The notes under the pieces: generated by a model
Told to the model about the DNA's origin: nothing
What the model saw: the letters and a program-made list of their open reading frames with translations, nothing else
The model's database searches: none
Assembly (NCBI GenBank): GCA_035295665.1
Contig: DATGIQ010000595.1
Location: 1 to 7,236, forward strand
DNA: 7,236 nt
From: DATGIQ01 sp035295665
GTDB taxonomy: Bacteria > Planctomycetota > Planctomycetia > Gemmatales > Gemmataceae
Reading direction: 5' to 3'
In this document: piece after piece, positions 5,668 through 7,236 of the stretch
Position numbering within the stretch: position 1 is the stretch's first letter
Layout of the letters: each line of letters opens with the position of its first letter
Made by a program: the position numbers and the translations under genes

Positions 5668-6840
5668 ATGTTTCGATTCAAACGTCGATCGGGTTTCACC
5701 TTGATTGAGCTGCTCGTGGTGATCGCGATCATCGCGGTGCTCATCGGTTTGCTCCTGCCCGCAATCCAGAAGGTGCGCGAGGCAGCCAACCGGATGGCGT
5801 GCAGCAACAATCTCAAGCAGCTTGGGCTGGCGGCCCACAATTATGATTCGACATTTGGAGCGCTGCCGCCGGGATATCTGGGCCCCAAGCCGATCCAGCC
5901 TCTGGATAGCACGAATCTTCCGGATAAATTCCAATCCGTGGGCGTGCTGGTCTACCTGCTCCCATACTTGGAAGCCAATAACATCTACAACGTTTTGAAA
6001 GTCAATCTCGACCGCAATGTCTACACCCTCGCCAATCCGCCCATGTCCCAGTCGGACAGCTCGGCCTGGTACAAATACGATCCGCCTCCGAAATACTACG
6101 ACTGGCAGATGGCCCAGGCACAGCTGAAAGTGTTCACCTGCCCCTCGGACAATGTCTCTGATGATCCCGCCAGCACGGGCGTCGCGCCGAATGGCATTGG
6201 GATCTCGATGTGGGGTGGCATTGGAACTTCCGACCCTGCCGGTGTGACGATTGTGGTCTGGTATTTTCCTGGCCCTGCCCAGGATCCCACGAGCACGGGT
6301 TACTTCCCCAAGGGGCACACGAATTACGTTGGCGTCGCCGGAGCATTGGGATCTGCTCCCTGGGTGGCTGCCTCGGATCCGAACACTTGCCCGGCTGACT
6401 TCCCCTCGACCGGCGGTGTGAACCTCAAGCAGTACGAAGGTATCTTCACCAACCGCTCGAACAACAAGGTTGGCAGTATTCCTGACGGCACCAGCAACAC
6501 GCTGATGTTCGGGGAGACCCTGGGCGGGTTTGATTCCACAACGCTGAACCTGCGGGCGCTGGTCATGTCCTGGTTTGGCGTTGGTGCTCTGCCCACGAAA
6601 TTCGGTCTGGGCGTCCCCGGCCAGCCGTATGGCAATAGCTTGCCGGGAGCGGGCTGGCCCACCTTCAGCAGCAAGCATACAGGCGGTGTCCAATTCTGCT
6701 TTGCCGACGGTTCGGTCCGCTTGCTGACGTTTGGACGCACCACCGTCCGCAAGCCGAATTGCTCACCCGACTGGTACACGTTGCAGGCGCTGGCAGGAAT
6801 CAAGGACGGACAGGTCGTCGCCGGCGATGCCTTGCAGTAA
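5668..6840 (+). CDS. DUF1559 protein with prepilin-type N-terminus and H-X9-DG motif
   Basis: Encodes 390 residues, a usual length for planctomycete DUF1559 (SBP_bac_10-like) proteins. The N-terminus MFRFKRRSG|FTLIELLVV is a class III prepilin peptide: basic leader, predicted cleavage after Gly9, Phe +1 and Glu at +5, then a long hydrophobic helix through about residue 34. KVREAANRMACSNNLKQLGLAAHNY (about 39-63) is the typical family start. The C-terminal HTGGVQFCFADG (His337, Asp347-Gly348) fits the H-X9-DG processing-associated signature exactly. The start is supported by GGGGGGAAG just before ATG 5668; a TTG 12 nt upstream in frame is less likely. The protein is expected to be processed by prepilin peptidase and assembled or anchored at the cell envelope. 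These genes occur in very many copies per planctomycete genome and individual roles are unknown. A small lipoprotein gene follows, as is frequent for this family. Confidence 0.93.
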   Translation: MFRFKRRSGFTLIELLVVIAIIAVLIGLLLPAIQKVREAANRMACSNNLKQLGLAAHNYDSTFGALPPGYLGPKPIQPLDSTNLPDKFQSVGVLVYLLPYLEANNIYNVLKVNLDRNVYTLANPPMSQSDSSAWYKYDPPPKYYDWQMAQAQLKVFTCPSDNVSDDPASTGVAPNGIGISMWGGIGTSDPAGVTIVVWYFPGPAQDPTSTGYFPKGHTNYVGVAGALGSAPWVAASDPNTCPADFPSTGGVNLKQYEGIFTNRSNNKVGSIPDGTSNTLMFGETLGGFDSTTLNLRALVMSWFGVGALPTKFGLGVPGQPYGNSLPGAGWPTFSSKHTGGVQFCFADGSVRLLTFGRTTVRKPNCSPDWYTLQALAGIKDGQVVAGDALQ

Positions 6841-6862
6841 TCCGGTCTACGCCATGTAGGAG

Positions 6863-6883
6863 GGATGAAGGATGAGGGATGAA
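6863..6883. repeat. tandem heptamers (GGATGAA type)
   Basis: Three consecutive 7-nt units, GGATGAA, GGATGAG and GGATGAA, begin 22 nt after the DUF1559 stop codon. An inverted set of the same family is found at 6915-6935. The longest exact pairing is 13 bp (6865-6877 with 6914-6926), which would fold in RNA as a stem with a 36-nt loop. The period and the facing arrangement match the repeat pair at 3238-3359, although the heptamer differs. Confidence 0.75.
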
Positions 6884-6914
6884 AGAAATCGCTAGTCTGG
6901 CCTTTTTTTCATGC

Positions 6915-6935
6915 CTCATCCTTCATTCTTCATCC
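6915..6935. repeat. inverted heptamers facing the 6863-6883 array
   Basis: CTCATCC, TTCATTC and TTCATCC are reverse complements of GGATGAG, GAATGAA and GGATGAA. The 31-nt spacer between the arrays (6884-6914) carries a seven-T run (6903-6909). That run lies inside the loop rather than after the stem, so the structure is not a standard intrinsic terminator, although it could still influence transcript ends between the two genes. Confidence 0.7.
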
Positions 6936-6976
6936 TTTCAGCGAACGGTTGCAATCTATCTGGGGGGGATGTCGTA

Positions 6977-7132
6977 ATGCGCTCGCTTGCTGCGCTCTTT
7001 TTGCTGGTTGGCTTGTTTATGGGACTCGCAGGTTGTGGAGGAGGGAGCAAGAAGGTTGAAACTCCCACGGATACGGCTCCGCCACCTCCCGTGTCGAAGT
7101 CCAAGCCGCCGCCCTCTGCAACGCAAAAGTGA
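6977..7132 (+). CDS. small proline-rich lipoprotein downstream of DUF1559
   Basis: Encodes 51 residues: a short basic start (MRS), a hydrophobic run (residues 4-18) and a textbook lipobox LAGC with Cys20 as the lipidated residue. The mature part is only 32 residues, CGGGSKK followed by a Thr/Pro-rich and Lys-containing tail (APPPPVSKSKPPP). ATG 6977 is preferred because it gives a complete signal peptide and follows a G-rich GGGGGGGA (6962-6969). An in-frame ATG at 6911 would put repeat DNA and extra residues before the signal. Tiny lipoproteins commonly follow DUF1559 genes in planctomycetes. Function is unknown; the tail looks like a flexible linker without a domain. It could be the remnant of a longer lipoprotein, but the frame shows no sign of a shift. 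Confidence 0.75.
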   Translation: MRSLAALFLLVGLFMGLAGCGGGSKKVETPTDTAPPPPVSKSKPPPSATQK

Positions 7133-7218
7133 TTGGCCAGGCAGCGTTGGCGGCTTGGTCCACAGCCCGATCTGCCCGGATTCGTCTGCTGATCCAAACC
7201 TTCGATTTTGAGATTCCC

Positions 7219-7236
7219 ATGCTCTGCCGCATTCTT
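7219..7236 (+). CDS. possible start of a further gene, cut by the window edge
   Basis: ATG 7219 opens a frame (MLCRIL) that runs off the window. Only a weak purine stretch (TTGAGA, 7208-7213) precedes it. The remaining 7133-7218 shows no terminator, RNA or repeat that I can support. Too little sequence is present to decide. Confidence 0.15.

Noticed and set aside
5632..6693. Long minus-strand open frame (353 codons) opposite the DUF1559 gene
   Set aside because: The plus strand has unmistakable prepilin and H-X9-DG motifs; the antisense product is rich in Arg, Gly and His with no domain.

Overview
The window looks like a chromosomal piece of a planctomycete, inferred from gene content rather than any marker gene. 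It carries a DUF1559 protein with a type IV prepilin-like N-terminus and a C-terminal H-X9-DG motif, followed by a tiny proline-rich lipoprotein. It also carries a TPR protein paired with a CRTAC1-type (VCBS + ASPIC/UnbV) lipoprotein, and the tail of a transposase of the ISAzo13 (Rhodopirellula-type) family. The DNA is moderately GC-rich, with loosely packed genes and several repeat-bearing gaps.

Layout. (1) 1-93: last 30 codons of an ISAzo13-like transposase running in from the left. (2) 53-1234: a YeiH-family (putative sulfate exporter) membrane protein whose start codons lie inside the transposase gene, so it appears to have lost its native 5' end to the insertion. A 59-aa single-span membrane protein follows 4 nt later (1239-1418). 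(3) 1444-1746, minus strand: a cysteine-containing 100-aa hypothetical protein, convergent with the previous unit and divergent from the next. (4) 1898-5189: a membrane-anchored TPR protein and a CRTAC1-type lipoprotein, probably one operon. (5) 5190-5667: a 478-nt gap with a candidate promoter and one doubtful small ORF. (6) 5668-7132: the DUF1559 pseudopilin-like gene, then a 51-aa lipoprotein. (7) 7133-7236: nothing firm.

Function. Genes 4 and 6 are predicted cell-envelope or surface products: TPR scaffold plus beta-propeller-like lipoprotein, and pseudopilin-like protein plus small lipoprotein. Both pairings recur in planctomycetes, but their roles are not established. The transporter unit is unrelated and may be damaged.

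The most unusual material is in the repeats. A near-perfect 25-bp-arm palindrome sits in frame inside the 5' coding part of the TPR gene. Two gene junctions (about 3238-3359 and 6863-6935) share one architecture: degenerate tandem heptamers, a short unrelated spacer, then the same heptamer family inverted. The two loci use different heptamers (AATTGAA-like and GGATGAA-like). At the first, the repeats supply the stop codon of one gene and possibly the start of the next. I see no CRISPR array, rRNA, tRNA or recognisable defence system.
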